A stretch of 64,000 nt of DNA, from positions 124,001 to 188,000 of the forward strand of contig NZ_JPON01000001.1 in assembly GCF_000733935.1 (NCBI RefSeq). Reading direction: 5' to 3'. A program made the position numbers and the translations under genes. This document shows, in pieces, positions 52,841 through 62,114 of this stretch. The notes below the pieces were generated by a model. It had not been told where the DNA came from. It made no database searches and worked only from the letters and a program-made list of their open reading frames with translations. This DNA is from Methylomarinum vadi. Lineage in GTDB: Bacteria > Pseudomonadota > Gammaproteobacteria > Methylococcales > Methylomonadaceae. Positions within the stretch are counted from its first letter, which is position 1; each line of letters begins with the position of its first letter.

Positions 52841-55114
52841 ATGACTTATAAAAACGATCAGGGAACTGATTTAAATACTTACGATGACCCCTTCGCGCAA
52901 CGCGAAGCGGAAAAATACGAAAACCCGATTCCGAGTCGGGAATTGATCCTACAATTGCTGAAACAAGAAGGAAAGCCGCTGCGCCGCAAGCAGATCGCGG
53001 ATAAATTTGGCCTGCATACGGATGAACGATTGGAAGCGCTACGGAGGCGTTTGCGGGCAATGGAGCGCGACGGACAGCTGGTGTTCAATCGTCGGCAGAA
53101 ATACTGTGTCGTCAATAACCAGGATTTGATTGCCGGTCGGGTGCTGGGGCATCCAGATGGTTTCGGGTTTTTACAGCCCGATGACGGTTCGGATGACTTG
53201 TTCCTGTCGCCCAGGGAAATGCGGTCGTTGATGCCGAACGACCGGATTGTGGGGCGCGTTTCAGGCATCGACAGGCGGGGACGTAGGGAAGGGGCGCTGG
53301 TCGATGTGCTGGAGCGCAATACCCATCAGGTGGTGGGACGTTTGTTCAAGGAGCAGGGCGTCGCCTTCGTCGTTCCCGACAACAACAAGATTTGTCAAGA
53401 AATCTTGGTTCCGAAAGAGGAAGTCAACGGGGCGAAAAAAGGCCAGATTGTCGTCGCCGAGATTATCGAGCAACCGACGCAGCATAGCCAACCGATCGGA
53501 AAAATTATCGAAGTACTCGGCAAACATATGGCCCCTGGCATGGAAATCGAGGTGGCCATTCGTTCCTATGAACTGCCGCATGAATGGCCTCAGGAGTTAT
53601 TGGACGAGATCGCCCCCTTGACCGACCAGGTGCCGGAAAAGGCCAAACAGGATCGCACCGATATTCGGCATCTGCCGTTAGTGACGATCGACGGCGAGGA
53701 CGCGCGCGATTTCGACGACGCCGTGTATTGCCAGAAGACGCCGAAAGGCTGGAAGTTGCTAGTGGCGATCGCCGACGTTTCGCATTATGTCAAAGTGAAT
53801 ACGGCCTTGGATGCGGAGGCGAAAAAACGCAGCACGTCGGTATATTTCCCCGAACGCGTTATTCCGATGCTGCCGGAAATTTTATCCAACGGGTTATGTT
53901 CGTTGAATCCCGAAGTGGATCGACTGAGCATGGTGTGCGAGATGTATTTGAATGGCGAAGGCAACATCATTCGCTCCCGCTTTTTCGAGGCGGTGATACG
54001 CTCCCATGCCCGCCTGACTTACACCGATGTCGCCAAGATGTTGGTTGACGGCGATCAAAGGCTGGCGAAGAAATATAAGCAATTACTGCCTCATCTCCAG
54101 GAGCTATACGCTTTATATCAAGCCATGAGGCAACAAAGGGAACTGCGCGGCGCCATGGATTTCGATACCCAGGAAACCCAAATCATCTTCGGCCAAGAGC
54201 GCAAAATAGATAAGATTGTGCCGAGAGAAAGAAACGACGCGCATAAACTGATCGAAGAGTGCATGATTGCCGCCAATACGTGCGCGGCGCGTTTTTTGAA
54301 TCGCAGGAAAATGCCGCGCCTTTTACGTATCCACGAAGGGCCGGGTACGGAAAAGTTATTGAGTTTGCGTACCTTCCTCGGCGAGTTGGGCTTGCATTTA
54401 GATGGAGGCGCTAAGCCGACGCCGTTGGATTACATGCAACTATTGGAGAGAGTGCATGACCGTCCGGATGCTCATTTGATCCAGACCGTACTGTTACGCT
54501 CGATGTCGCAAGCCGTTTATAGCCCGGAAACCAAGGGGCATTTCGGCCTGGCTCTCGACGCTTACGCCCATTTCACCTCGCCGATCCGGCGTTATCCCGA
54601 TTTGTTGGTGCATCGGGCGATACGCCATTGTTTGCAAGGCAAAACCCCGGAATCGTTTCATTACGGTTTTCCCGACATGGTCGTGCTGGGCGAACATTGT
54701 TCCGCGAACGAGCGCCGCGCCGACGAAGCAACGCGCGACGTGGTCACTTGGCTGAAGTGCGAATATATGATGGACAAGGTCGGCGAGGAATTCGCGGGAT
54801 TGATTTCCGCCGTGACCGGCTTCGGCTTGTTTGTGGAATTGCAGGATATTTACATCGAAGGCTTGGTGCATATTTCGACGTTGCCGCAGGATTATTTTCA
54901 TTTCGACGCGACCAGCCATCACTTGTACGGCGAGCGTACCGGCATACGCTATCGTTTGGGAGATCAGGTTAGTGTCAAAGTGGTGCGTGTTGATCTGGAC
55001 GAAAAGAAAATAGACTTCGAATTGACGCAATCCGCCAAATCAAACGTCTTCAAGAAGAAATCCGGCGCTAAAAAATCCACCAAAACCAAAAAGAAAAGCA
55101 AAAAGCGTTCATGA
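52841..55114 (+). CDS. rnr: Ribonuclease R
   Basis: 757 residues. An N-terminal winged-helix domain, two cold-shock domains, the RNB exonuclease domain with catalytic Asp residues in DGEDARDFDDAV (about 282-293), and a C-terminal S1 domain (EFAGLISAVTGFGLFVELQDIYIEGLVHI) are in order. The tail is very Lys-rich (KKSGAKKSTKTKKKSKKRS). The enzyme degrades structured RNA 3' to 5' and takes part in rRNA quality control and trans-translation. It overlaps rlmB by ATGA, the usual rnr-rlmB operon. Confidence 0.96.
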   Translation: MTYKNDQGTDLNTYDDPFAQREAEKYENPIPSRELILQLLKQEGKPLRRKQIADKFGLHTDERLEALRRRLRAMERDGQLVFNRRQKYCVVNNQDLIAGRVLGHPDGFGFLQPDDGSDDLFLSPREMRSLMPNDRIVGRVSGIDRRGRREGALVDVLERNTHQVVGRLFKEQGVAFVVPDNNKICQEILVPKEEVNGAKKGQIVVAEIIEQPTQHSQPIGKIIEVLGKHMAPGMEIEVAIRSYELPHEWPQELLDEIAPLTDQVPEKAKQDRTDIRHLPLVTIDGEDARDFDDAVYCQKTPKGWKLLVAIADVSHYVKVNTALDAEAKKRSTSVYFPERVIPMLPEILSNGLCSLNPEVDRLSMVCEMYLNGEGNIIRSRFFEAVIRSHARLTYTDVAKMLVDGDQRLAKKYKQLLPHLQELYALYQAMRQQRELRGAMDFDTQETQIIFGQERKIDKIVPRERNDAHKLIEECMIAANTCAARFLNRRKMPRLLRIHEGPGTEKLLSLRTFLGELGLHLDGGAKPTPLDYMQLLERVHDRPDAHLIQTVLLRSMSQAVYSPETKGHFGLALDAYAHFTSPIRRYPDLLVHRAIRHCLQGKTPESFHYGFPDMVVLGEHCSANERRADEATRDVVTWLKCEYMMDKVGEEFAGLISAVTGFGLFVELQDIYIEGLVHISTLPQDYFHFDATSHHLYGERTGIRYRLGDQVSVKVVRVDLDEKKIDFELTQSAKSNVFKKKSGAKKSTKTKKKSKKRS

Positions 55115-55866
55115 GTTTAACCAAAATCTACGGCATTCATGCCGTACAGGCGGCGCTCGACTATTCCGCCAAGAAGATTCAGCGCGGCTGGATCGATGCC
55201 CAGCGTCAGGATAGGCGATTGCAGCACTTGATTAATGAGCTGGCCGATTTGGGGATCGCGGTCGAAAAAAACGAGCGCAGGAAACTGGATCGCCTGGCGG
55301 ACGGCAAGAATCATCAAGGGATTGTCGTCGAAATCGAAATGCCCTCGGTGCGCAGCGAAGATCAGCTTAAGCAAGCGGTCGTTGATTTAAACGACATGCC
55401 TTTGTTTCTGGTGCTCGATCAAGTACAGGACCCGCATAATTTGGGAGCTTGTCTGCGCACCGCCGATGCGGTCGGGATACACGGTATCATCGTTACCAAA
55501 GATAACGCGGCGGGCATCACGCCTACTGTGTGCAAAGTCGCCAGCGGCGCGGCGGAAACGGTGCCGGTTTATCAAGTCACCAATCTGGCCAGAACGCTGC
55601 GCTGGTTAAAAGAGCAAGGCATCTGGGTCGTGGGAACGAGCGGGGCGGCGACGCAATCGTTATACGAAGCCGACCTGAACATGCCGCTGGCGATCGTGAT
55701 GGGAACCGAAGGGGGCGGCATGCGCCAGCTCACCGAGAAACAGTGTGATTTTTTGCTTAAAATTCCGATGGCCGGACAAGTGGAAAGTCTCAATGTTTCG
55801 GTAGCCGCCGGCGTCATGCTTTACGAGACTTTTCGGCAAAGGAAGGCTGGCGAAGCAAAACTTTAG
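55111..55866 (+). CDS. rlmB: 23S rRNA (guanosine-2'-O) methyltransferase RlmB
   Basis: 251 residues of the SpoU/TrmH (SPOUT) family. An N-terminal substrate-binding domain starts LTKIYGIHAVQAAL. Motifs: DQVQDPHNLGACLRTADA, IVMGTEGGGMR and IPMAGQVESLNVSVAAGVMLYE form the trefoil-knot SAM site. It methylates G2251 of 23S rRNA. Translationally coupled to rnr. Confidence 0.95.
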   Translation: MSLTKIYGIHAVQAALDYSAKKIQRGWIDAQRQDRRLQHLINELADLGIAVEKNERRKLDRLADGKNHQGIVVEIEMPSVRSEDQLKQAVVDLNDMPLFLVLDQVQDPHNLGACLRTADAVGIHGIIVTKDNAAGITPTVCKVASGAAETVPVYQVTNLARTLRWLKEQGIWVVGTSGAATQSLYEADLNMPLAIVMGTEGGGMRQLTEKQCDFLLKIPMAGQVESLNVSVAAGVMLYETFRQRKAGEAKL

Positions 55867-56000
55867 GCGGTCTCTAAAAATAACGTTATGCGAATTTGGC
55901 CATCCTATATTTTCAATAGCTTATACATATCAAAATTGCCAAATTTTGAATTATTAGGGGCTGCCTTTAGTCAATCGATAATGCACTCTCGGTAATTTCG

Positions 56001-56279
56001 ATGAAACTGTTATTGGCATCAATTTTATTGATAGGTATTTCCTCCATGGCTTCGGCTGAGGTTGCCCCTCAATTGATTGCGTTAAGCTGCCGCAATTGCC
56101 ATTCGGGTATCGGCATGGCCATTCCCAATCTGCATGCCTTGTCTGCTGAACAAATAAGGGGGAGATTATTGGATTTTAAATCCGGACGGCGAAAGTCTAC
56201 CGTCATGGGTCGGCTGGCTAGAGGTTTTAGCGACCAGGAAATACAAGCCGTCGCCGAATATCTTGCAGCGGAAAGGTAA
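56001..56279 (+). CDS. Small c-type cytochrome (sulfide dehydrogenase cytochrome subunit-like)
   Basis: 92 residues with a signal peptide (1-19) and one heme motif CRNCH. The distal ligand is probably the Met in KSTVMGRLARG. It resembles single-heme class I c4-like cytochromes. Only 5 bp separate it from the following FAD protein, so the two are the electron-accepting and catalytic parts of a flavocytochrome c-type sulfide oxidoreductase. Confidence 0.82.
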   Translation: MKLLLASILLIGISSMASAEVAPQLIALSCRNCHSGIGMAIPNLHALSAEQIRGRLLDFKSGRRKSTVMGRLARGFSDQEIQAVAEYLAAER

Positions 56280-56284
56280 TAATC

Positions 56285-57577
56285 ATGATTTCCAGAAGAG
56301 AGTTCATCAAAACCGGCGGGGTCTTGCTCGCTTCTGGTTTGGGCGGTTGTCGCAAGGCTGGTGTCAAGCAACAGGCTAAGGCTCATGTCGTCGTTATCGG
56401 GGGCGGTTTCGGCGGGGCAACTGCCGCAAAATATATCCGCCAATTGGATGATTCGATCAAGGTGACATTGATCGAGCCGAAAAAACATTACATCACCTGT
56501 CCGGCTAGTAACTGGGTGTTGGGCGGCTTGCGCGGCATGGCTTCTTTGACGTTCAGTTATCAACAATTAGCAACGCATTACGGCATTGACGTCATACATG
56601 ATCGAGTCACGGTCGTAGACGCCGAGCGCCGGAGGGTTGAAATTAGTCGAGGCGACTGTTTGCATTACGATCGCCTGATCATGGCGCCGGGTATCAATTT
56701 CCGTTGGGAGGAGATAGAAGGTTACGATGCGGACGTCTCTACCTATATTCCACATGCCTGGCAAGCAGGACCGCAAACATTGACCTTATTCAACCAGGTG
56801 AGGGCGATGCCGGCAAACGGCACAATCGTTATTTCCGCGCCAGCCAATCCGTTTCGTTGTCCGCCGGGCCCTTATGAAAGAGCCAGCATGCTGGCGTATT
56901 ATTGCCAGCAGCACAAACCGCAAGCCAAAATTTTGATCGTCGATCATAAACGCGGGTTTTCCAAACAAGCTTTATTCGAACAAGGCTGGCAACTGCATTA
57001 TGGCTACGGGACAAACCAGAGTCTGATCGAATGGCAGTCCATCGCCGATAATCCCGTTGTCTCCTTGGCCGCGAAACGCAAGACATTACAGACCGATTTT
57101 GGCGATCACATCAAAGCCGACGTGCTGAATATCATTCCGCCGCAAAAAGCCGGGGCGATCGCTCACCAGGCCGGCTTGACCGATGACAGCGGCTGGTGCC
57201 CGGTGGAACCAATCAGTTGCGAATCGGTTTTGCGACCCGCTATCCACGTCATCGGCGATGCGGCGATTCAGCAACCGGTTCCTAAATCGGCCTTCGCCGC
57301 CAATTCGGAAGCCAAGGTCTGCGCCCTGGCAGTGGTGAACTTGTTGAATCAACAAGAACCATTGAAACCGGCCTGGATCAATACGTGTTACAGTTTGATC
57401 ACGCCTAGGCATGGCATTTCCGTTGCGATGGTCTATAAGCTGAAATCAGCCGGGGAAATTGCGCCGGTAGAAGGCGCAGGGGGAGTCTCGGAGCATACCG
57501 ATCCGCAATCATTGTATTTGGAATCCCGTTATGCTTTGGACTGGTATGACAGTATTACCGGTGACAGTTTTTCCTAG
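56285..57577 (+). CDS. fccB: Flavocytochrome c sulfide dehydrogenase-like flavoprotein (FccB-like)
   Basis: 430 residues. A Tat signal (SRREFIKTGG) and a lipobox-like GLGGC come first. Then the FAD-binding VVVIGGGFGGATAAKYIR (35-52), redox Cys in YITCPASNW and in INTCYSLI, and HVIGDAAIQQPVPKSAFAAN near the C-terminus. It oxidises sulfide (or polysulfide) in the periplasm and passes electrons to the cytochrome subunit encoded directly upstream. Sulfide oxidation in methanotrophs is plausible as detoxification or an extra electron source. Confidence 0.85.
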   Translation: MISRREFIKTGGVLLASGLGGCRKAGVKQQAKAHVVVIGGGFGGATAAKYIRQLDDSIKVTLIEPKKHYITCPASNWVLGGLRGMASLTFSYQQLATHYGIDVIHDRVTVVDAERRRVEISRGDCLHYDRLIMAPGINFRWEEIEGYDADVSTYIPHAWQAGPQTLTLFNQVRAMPANGTIVISAPANPFRCPPGPYERASMLAYYCQQHKPQAKILIVDHKRGFSKQALFEQGWQLHYGYGTNQSLIEWQSIADNPVVSLAAKRKTLQTDFGDHIKADVLNIIPPQKAGAIAHQAGLTDDSGWCPVEPISCESVLRPAIHVIGDAAIQQPVPKSAFAANSEAKVCALAVVNLLNQQEPLKPAWINTCYSLITPRHGISVAMVYKLKSAGEIAPVEGAGGVSEHTDPQSLYLESRYALDWYDSITGDSFS

Positions 57578-57711
57578 CCGACTGTCTCAAATGCGGAATC
57601 TTTGAACGTTCGTTCAGAGTGACTTACTGACCCGGCCGGGGCGCTGTTGATTCCAAATAGCAATGTCGCCTTGTCGGCGGTAAATAATTCGATTCAACGT
57701 CGAGGTATACA

Positions 57712-58293
57712 ATGCAGAATCAGCATAATCAAGACACCCGTTCAGGGTCCTTAAAACTCGACCAGGAAGCCCTTGATGCCCACCGTCTTCTGGTCATGTG
57801 GCTTTTTATCTCGACTTTGATCATCGGGGTCGGTTTTCTCGCCTTGGTGCTTTACTTTGATAAGACCGGGCGTGGAGGTGTCACCATATTGGTGGCCGTT
57901 ATTGTTGCCGGCGCAGGCGGAGGCTTCGTGAGCAGTCTTCGGCGGCTATACAGTTTTCAGGATATCTTTCCGAGACGCCAATATGTCCAGTTATTTCAAC
58001 GCATGAATTTTTATGTCGCGGCTTATTCCTTGGTGCCTGCCTTGGTAGGTATGATTGGCGCGGTTATCCTTTATCCGGTATTCGCGGCCGGTCTGTTGAA
58101 AGGAGATTTATTTCCCGAGTTTCATTGCGCTTTGAATCAGTCCTGTGCGGATTTTCATGGCTTTGTCAGCAACTGGGCGCCCAATGGCCCGACGGCAAAT
58201 GCCAAGGCGATAGTCTGGGGATTCATTGCCGGTTTCTCCGAAAGGTTCGTGCCGGATATCCTCAACCGATTAAGCAGTGAAAAAGAAAAATGA
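57712..58293 (+). CDS. Membrane protein of unknown function
   Basis: 193 residues with three or four membrane segments (about 27-50, 56-75, 105-130), including a Gly/Ala-rich VILVAVIVAGAGGGFVSSL-like stretch. Not recognised. Two cysteines (HCALNQSC) lie in what may be a periplasmic loop. The ATG at 57712 has GAGG 9 nt upstream. It is a single gene followed by a 550-bp noncoding region. Confidence 0.6.
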   Translation: MQNQHNQDTRSGSLKLDQEALDAHRLLVMWLFISTLIIGVGFLALVLYFDKTGRGGVTILVAVIVAGAGGGFVSSLRRLYSFQDIFPRRQYVQLFQRMNFYVAAYSLVPALVGMIGAVILYPVFAAGLLKGDLFPEFHCALNQSCADFHGFVSNWAPNGPTANAKAIVWGFIAGFSERFVPDILNRLSSEKEK

Positions 58294-58844
58294 ATAATCT
58301 ATTCGGCCGATGATTTCGTGCAATTGAAAGTAATAGTCCGAATGTTCTTTATCGATGGTGGTCCAGTTTTCGACCATTGGGACGTTGTTCCATGTGGACG
58401 TTGTCATGGTAGAAATTGGTAATTGAACGTATTGATCTGGTTTTCAGATGATACTTTCTGTAGTTGTCGAGAGGTATTGCAAAGGGGGAGCCTGTGCTTC
58501 CGCAATTCAATCCAACTTTAGATTTGTTGGGTAGTGGATGACTATACGGTTTATAAAAAGATATGCACAAAACCTGTGTATAACTCTGTGAGTAAGTCGT
58601 TATTAAGACATTCAAATGCGTGATTTTTCTGTAATTGTGTCAAATTGATTACAATTTATACAGAATGGGTGTTTCAACTGAAAATCAATGACTTACGGTT
58701 GTTTGTCGGAGCGATGTTGCTAGCAGGCAGTCCTTAAAGTACAACAAATTCCGAATCGCACCGTCATTGTGCATAGTCATTGACTAAAAAACGCAAGGCA
58801 ATAAAAAAGGCCCGTAACGAAACCGCTACAGGCCTTTAGATATA
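58294..58844. other. Noncoding region before tRNA-Thr with paired DnaA-like boxes
   Basis: Contains TGTGTATAA (58575-58583) and TGTGAGTAA (58587-58595), complements of DnaA-type boxes spaced 12 bp apart, the same spacing and a similar sequence as the pair at 20059-20079. An AT-rich partial palindrome with ATTGTGT and ACAATTTATACA (58635-58662) lies about 55 bp away, again as at the other locus. No gene is supported. Confidence 0.45.
58804..58838 (-). terminator. Terminator of tRNA-Thr
   Basis: On the minus strand AAAGGCCTGTAGC and GTTACGGGCCTTT form a stem followed by TTTTT, 6 bp after the tRNA. Confidence 0.82.
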
Positions 58845-58920
58845 TGGAGCTGGTGATGGGACTCGAACCCGCGACCGGCTGATTACAAATCAGCTGCTCT
58901 ACCAACTGAGCTACACCAGC
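58845..58920 (-). tRNA. tRNA-Thr (anticodon TGT)
   Basis: 76 nt including CCA. The acceptor stem GCTGGTG pairs with CACCAGC, the D loop is AGCTCAGTTGGTAGAGC, the anticodon stem-loop is CTGAT-TTGTA-ATCAG, and the T arm contains GGTTCGAGTCC. A parA remnant lies about 100 bp away on the other strand. Confidence 0.95.
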
Positions 58921-59025
58921 GAATAGACCGGTAATTCTACAAGGAATTCAGTAAAAATTCTAGTAATTTATAGTGACGTTGTTCCCCGAAAAAGGCATGA
59001 ATTATCCTTTCTTGGTGGCATTCTA

Positions 59026-59217
59026 ATGGATTTCGGCTATCGCGTACTGCTTGTCGATGCCGACCCGCAACCTACATTATCCTCGTATTACAATCTCGAA
59101 CAACGAGCCGAGCACGGTTTACAGAACTTTTTAATCGAGTCTGCAGCCCTGAGTTCGATCAGTCAAACAACTATCGAGAATCTGGATATCGTGTTATCCG
59201 CCGATCCGAATGGATAA
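59026..59217 (+). pseudogene. ParA/Soj-type ATPase fragment
   Basis: The frame reads GYRVLLVDADPQPTLSSYYNLEQ, the Walker A' partner strand of ParA partition ATPases. In-frame codons before the ATG continue toward the missing Walker A motif (LSFLGGILMDFG), but the P-loop itself is gone and the protein ends after about 63 residues. It looks like the relic of a plasmid or ICE inserted near tRNA-Thr. Confidence 0.75.
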
Positions 59218-59345
59218 CTACGCGACTGGATACGGGACGCACCTGACGGGCGGGTCCGCTTACGTTTCATACGGTTGAATAGGCGTCGACAAGTGTGGAT
59301 TGCTTATTTTTCTAAGATATCTTCCTACTTTCAGCGATCTCCAAT

Positions 59346-60080
59346 TCATTCAATGACGGTTATGTCGGCATCCAACATATAACCGACACCACGAATGGTT
59401 TTGATGTAGGGTCGATCGCGATTGTCATCGCCGATTTTTTTGCGAATCCGTGAAATTTGCACATCCACCGCACGATCGAACCCTTCATAACCCCGATCGC
59501 GCGTCAGGTCGAACAGATGATCGCGGCTGAGCGCCTTCCCCGGGGACATGACGAAGGCTTTAAGCATTTCAATTTCCCCCGGAGTCAGATCGATCGGTTG
59601 TCTCTCTTCATTCAGCAATTCATGACGCTCCAAATCCAGATACCAATGCCCGAAATGCAGGATGGAAGCCTTTTTTGGGGCGGACTCCTTTTGCGCCTGT
59701 TTCTCGACCGCTCTGACCAAACGTAAATTCGCCTTGATCCGGGCCAACAACTCGCGCATTTCGAAGGGCTTTTCTATATAATCATCGGCCCCCATTTCCA
59801 GCCCTACAACCTTGTCCATGAGATCCTTCTTTTCGCTGATAACGAGGATCGGAGACGCCGTACGGGACCTGATTTGATTGATTAGCGCAACCCCGTCTTC
59901 ATCCTGGAAAACCACATCGAGAAGAATCAGATCGGGACAAACCCTTTCAAATTCGGAAAGGACCTTCTGCCCATAACGTACGAGAATAATGGCATATCCT
60001 TCCGCCTGCAGATAATCAATCACCGCTGCCTGGGTTTTTTCATCATCATCGACGAGCAAAATGGTGGCTTTGCTGTTCAT
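59346..60080 (-). CDS. OmpR-family response regulator (orphan)
   Basis: 244 residues from ATG 60080. The receiver domain has acidic residues D11-D13, phosphoacceptor D55 (LILLDVVF) and Lys in EKPFE. The C-terminal winged helix (DLERHELLNEERQPIDLTPGEIEML through RIRKKIGDD) binds DNA. No histidine kinase gene is adjacent, so its partner is elsewhere. Divergent from the two coiled-coil genes across 335 bp (60081-60415) without other visible features; it may control them. Confidence 0.9.
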   Translation of the reverse strand: MNSKATILLVDDDEKTQAAVIDYLQAEGYAIILVRYGQKVLSEFERVCPDLILLDVVFQDEDGVALINQIRSRTASPILVISEKKDLMDKVVGLEMGADDYIEKPFEMRELLARIKANLRLVRAVEKQAQKESAPKKASILHFGHWYLDLERHELLNEERQPIDLTPGEIEMLKAFVMSPGKALSRDHLFDLTRDRGYEGFDRAVDVQISRIRKKIGDDNRDRPYIKTIRGVGYMLDADITVIE

Positions 60081-60415
60081 TTGGGTTCGAGCAACTGTAA
60101 TCGTTGCACGGACATTAGCATAATTATTACACAATGGTAACAAAATTCTTACCCGGCACTTACATAGCCGCAATATTGAACTAACAGAGCGCGTGTAAAC
60201 TGAGACCTACACTTCGACAATGCCAATAGGAGGAAACTTATGTATCAAACTGAAAACCTTGATTAAAGCAATGGACGGTTCGCAAACATTTGCGAGCTGT
60301 TTAATCGACAACCGTATATGAGAACGAAACCCCAACGGCTCATGAGTCTTGTATCGTTCTCAAGTCGTCAGTCCTTTTAGCTGATCCATATATAATCTAG
60401 AACAGGAGAATCACA

Positions 60416-60700
60416 ATGAGTAATCGTGATCAATACGTAGCCAAGATCAAAGCCCAGCTCGATCAATGGAACGCCGACATCGATAGACTGGAAGCCAAAG
60501 CGAAGGAAGCCGAAGCCGATGTGCGTATCGAACATCAGAAAGAAATCGAGGTGATTAAAGCCCAACGCGACCAACTCGTCAGCAAACTCGGAGAAGTAGA
60601 AAATGCCAGTGAAGAAGCTTGGGAAGATATAAAAACGGGCGCCGAATCGGCCTGGAATTCGCTCGACAATGCATTGAAATCTGCTGCGGATAAATTCTAG
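60416..60700 (+). CDS. Small coiled-coil protein
   Basis: 94 residues behind AACAGGAGAATC. Almost wholly helical and charged, with a coiled coil through residues 5-70 (IDRLEAKAKEAEADVR) and an amphipathic end SAWNSLDNALKSAADKF. No signal peptide. It resembles stress-related helical proteins of unknown role. The next gene encodes an exported protein with a similar end, suggesting a functional pair. Confidence 0.65.
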   Translation: MSNRDQYVAKIKAQLDQWNADIDRLEAKAKEAEADVRIEHQKEIEVIKAQRDQLVSKLGEVENASEEAWEDIKTGAESAWNSLDNALKSAADKF

Positions 60701-60772
60701 CTGCCTCCGGCATGCCGGCACTGAATATCAATTTTACTGACGTTTGAACATGAGCAGAATCGAGGGAACAAC

Positions 60773-61234
60773 ATGAAAAAACATTATTTCACCGCCATTT
60801 TTTTGGCCTCCTTGATGAATTTCATTCAAGTCGGTCATGCAAAATCGAGCAACGATGAAACCACTATTAAAGATGTTAATCAGCAAACCAAAGAGTTGTT
60901 GAGCACATTGAAACAATATGGCAACGACAAGCGAGAGGAAGCGATCAAAAAAACGACCGCAGCAATGATTCAGCTCGACCATCGGATGGATCGACTCGAA
61001 ACCCGTATCGACAATAAATGGGATGAAATGGATGAAACCGCGCGAAAAAAAGCACGTTCCACTATGCGGGCATTGCGTCAACAACGTATTGAATTGGCGG
61101 AAAGTTTCGGTAGTTTGAAAAATAGCTCGGCGAGCGCCTGGGATCATATGAAAGAAGGCTTTTCCAAGGCCTACCAGAAACTCAATGACGCCTGGAGCAA
61201 AGCTAAAACGGAATTCGATTCCGGTGAAAAATAA
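60773..61234 (+). CDS. Exported coiled-coil protein
   Basis: 153 residues with a signal peptide (1-23, ending QVGHA). The mature part is helical and charged, with a coiled coil (RMDRLETRIDNKWDEM) and an end SASAWDHMKEGFSKAYQKLNDAW similar in pattern to the preceding cytoplasmic protein. Not recognised beyond that. It lies 72 bp downstream, on the same strand as the first coiled-coil gene. Confidence 0.65.
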   Translation: MKKHYFTAIFLASLMNFIQVGHAKSSNDETTIKDVNQQTKELLSTLKQYGNDKREEAIKKTTAAMIQLDHRMDRLETRIDNKWDEMDETARKKARSTMRALRQQRIELAESFGSLKNSSASAWDHMKEGFSKAYQKLNDAWSKAKTEFDSGEK

Positions 61235-61524
61235 GCCGCATTAATTAACAAGTTTCAAATCGGGTGGCCATCGGCTGGAACGTCGGACAGAAGCTCCAGC
61301 CGATAGCAATATTACCGAGCCTTTGTATTGATATTTCTTAATGTAATTGATGTGTCAGTTTCCTAACTGCCGTTAAAAATGGTGCTTGGCTCTCATGCCG
61401 GGTCCGATCGCATTCTTTCAATCAATATTCACCTGTATCACTTTTTATATCAGGTCTTCAGCTTCACGCCACGCGGCGAAATGCCGGCCGTGGGCTATGA
61501 TGGCCTTTTGACTGGAGAGTCACT

Positions 61525-62049
61525 ATGACTAATACCGTACCAAATGTCGTATTCAAGAGCCGGGTCCGCGATGAGAGCATCGGCGGCGACAATCCGTTTC
61601 GTTGGCAGGATGTTGACAGCAACGATATTTTCAAAGGCAAAACTATCGTCATGTTCGGCTTGCCCGGTGCCTTTACTCCAACATGTTCCAACGCGCATTT
61701 ACCGGGTTACGAAGCCAAATACGCTGAATTAATAGAGCGAGACATCGATGAGATATATTGCCTGAGCGTCAATGACGCCTTCACGATGTTTCAATGGGGC
61801 AAACATCTCGGTATCGAACGGGTCAAACTGTTACCGGATGGCAACGGCGACTTTACTCGTGGTATGGGTATGCTGGTCAAAAAAGAGAACTTCGGTTTTG
61901 GCTACCGCTCCTGGCGCTATGCGATGCTGGTCGAAGACGGCGAGATCGTCAAGCTATTCAGCGAGCCGGGCAAGGCCGACAACCACCCCGAAGATCCCTT
62001 CGAAGTGAGTGACGCCGTCACCATGCTTGAATACTTGAAGCAACGTTAA
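61525..62049 (+). CDS. Peroxiredoxin of the Prx5 type
   Basis: 174 residues. The peroxidatic Cys is C54 in PGAFTPTCSNAHLPGY, the Prx5/hybrid signature. Such enzymes reduce hydrogen peroxide and organic peroxides using glutathione/glutaredoxin or thioredoxin. Glutathione reductase follows 66 bp downstream, which suggests glutathione as reductant, although no fused glutaredoxin is present. GGAGAG precedes the start. Confidence 0.9.
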   Translation: MTNTVPNVVFKSRVRDESIGGDNPFRWQDVDSNDIFKGKTIVMFGLPGAFTPTCSNAHLPGYEAKYAELIERDIDEIYCLSVNDAFTMFQWGKHLGIERVKLLPDGNGDFTRGMGMLVKKENFGFGYRSWRYAMLVEDGEIVKLFSEPGKADNHPEDPFEVSDAVTMLEYLKQR

Positions 62050-62114
62050 TTCCTGTGTGACCGGAGCCTGTGTGACAACCCGGCCCATTTTATTAAAAAA
62101 TAAAGAGAAGCCCA

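Noticed and set aside
53584-54048. Plus-strand ORF inside rnr in another frame
   Set aside because: Fully contained within rnr, which is continuous and has all its domains.
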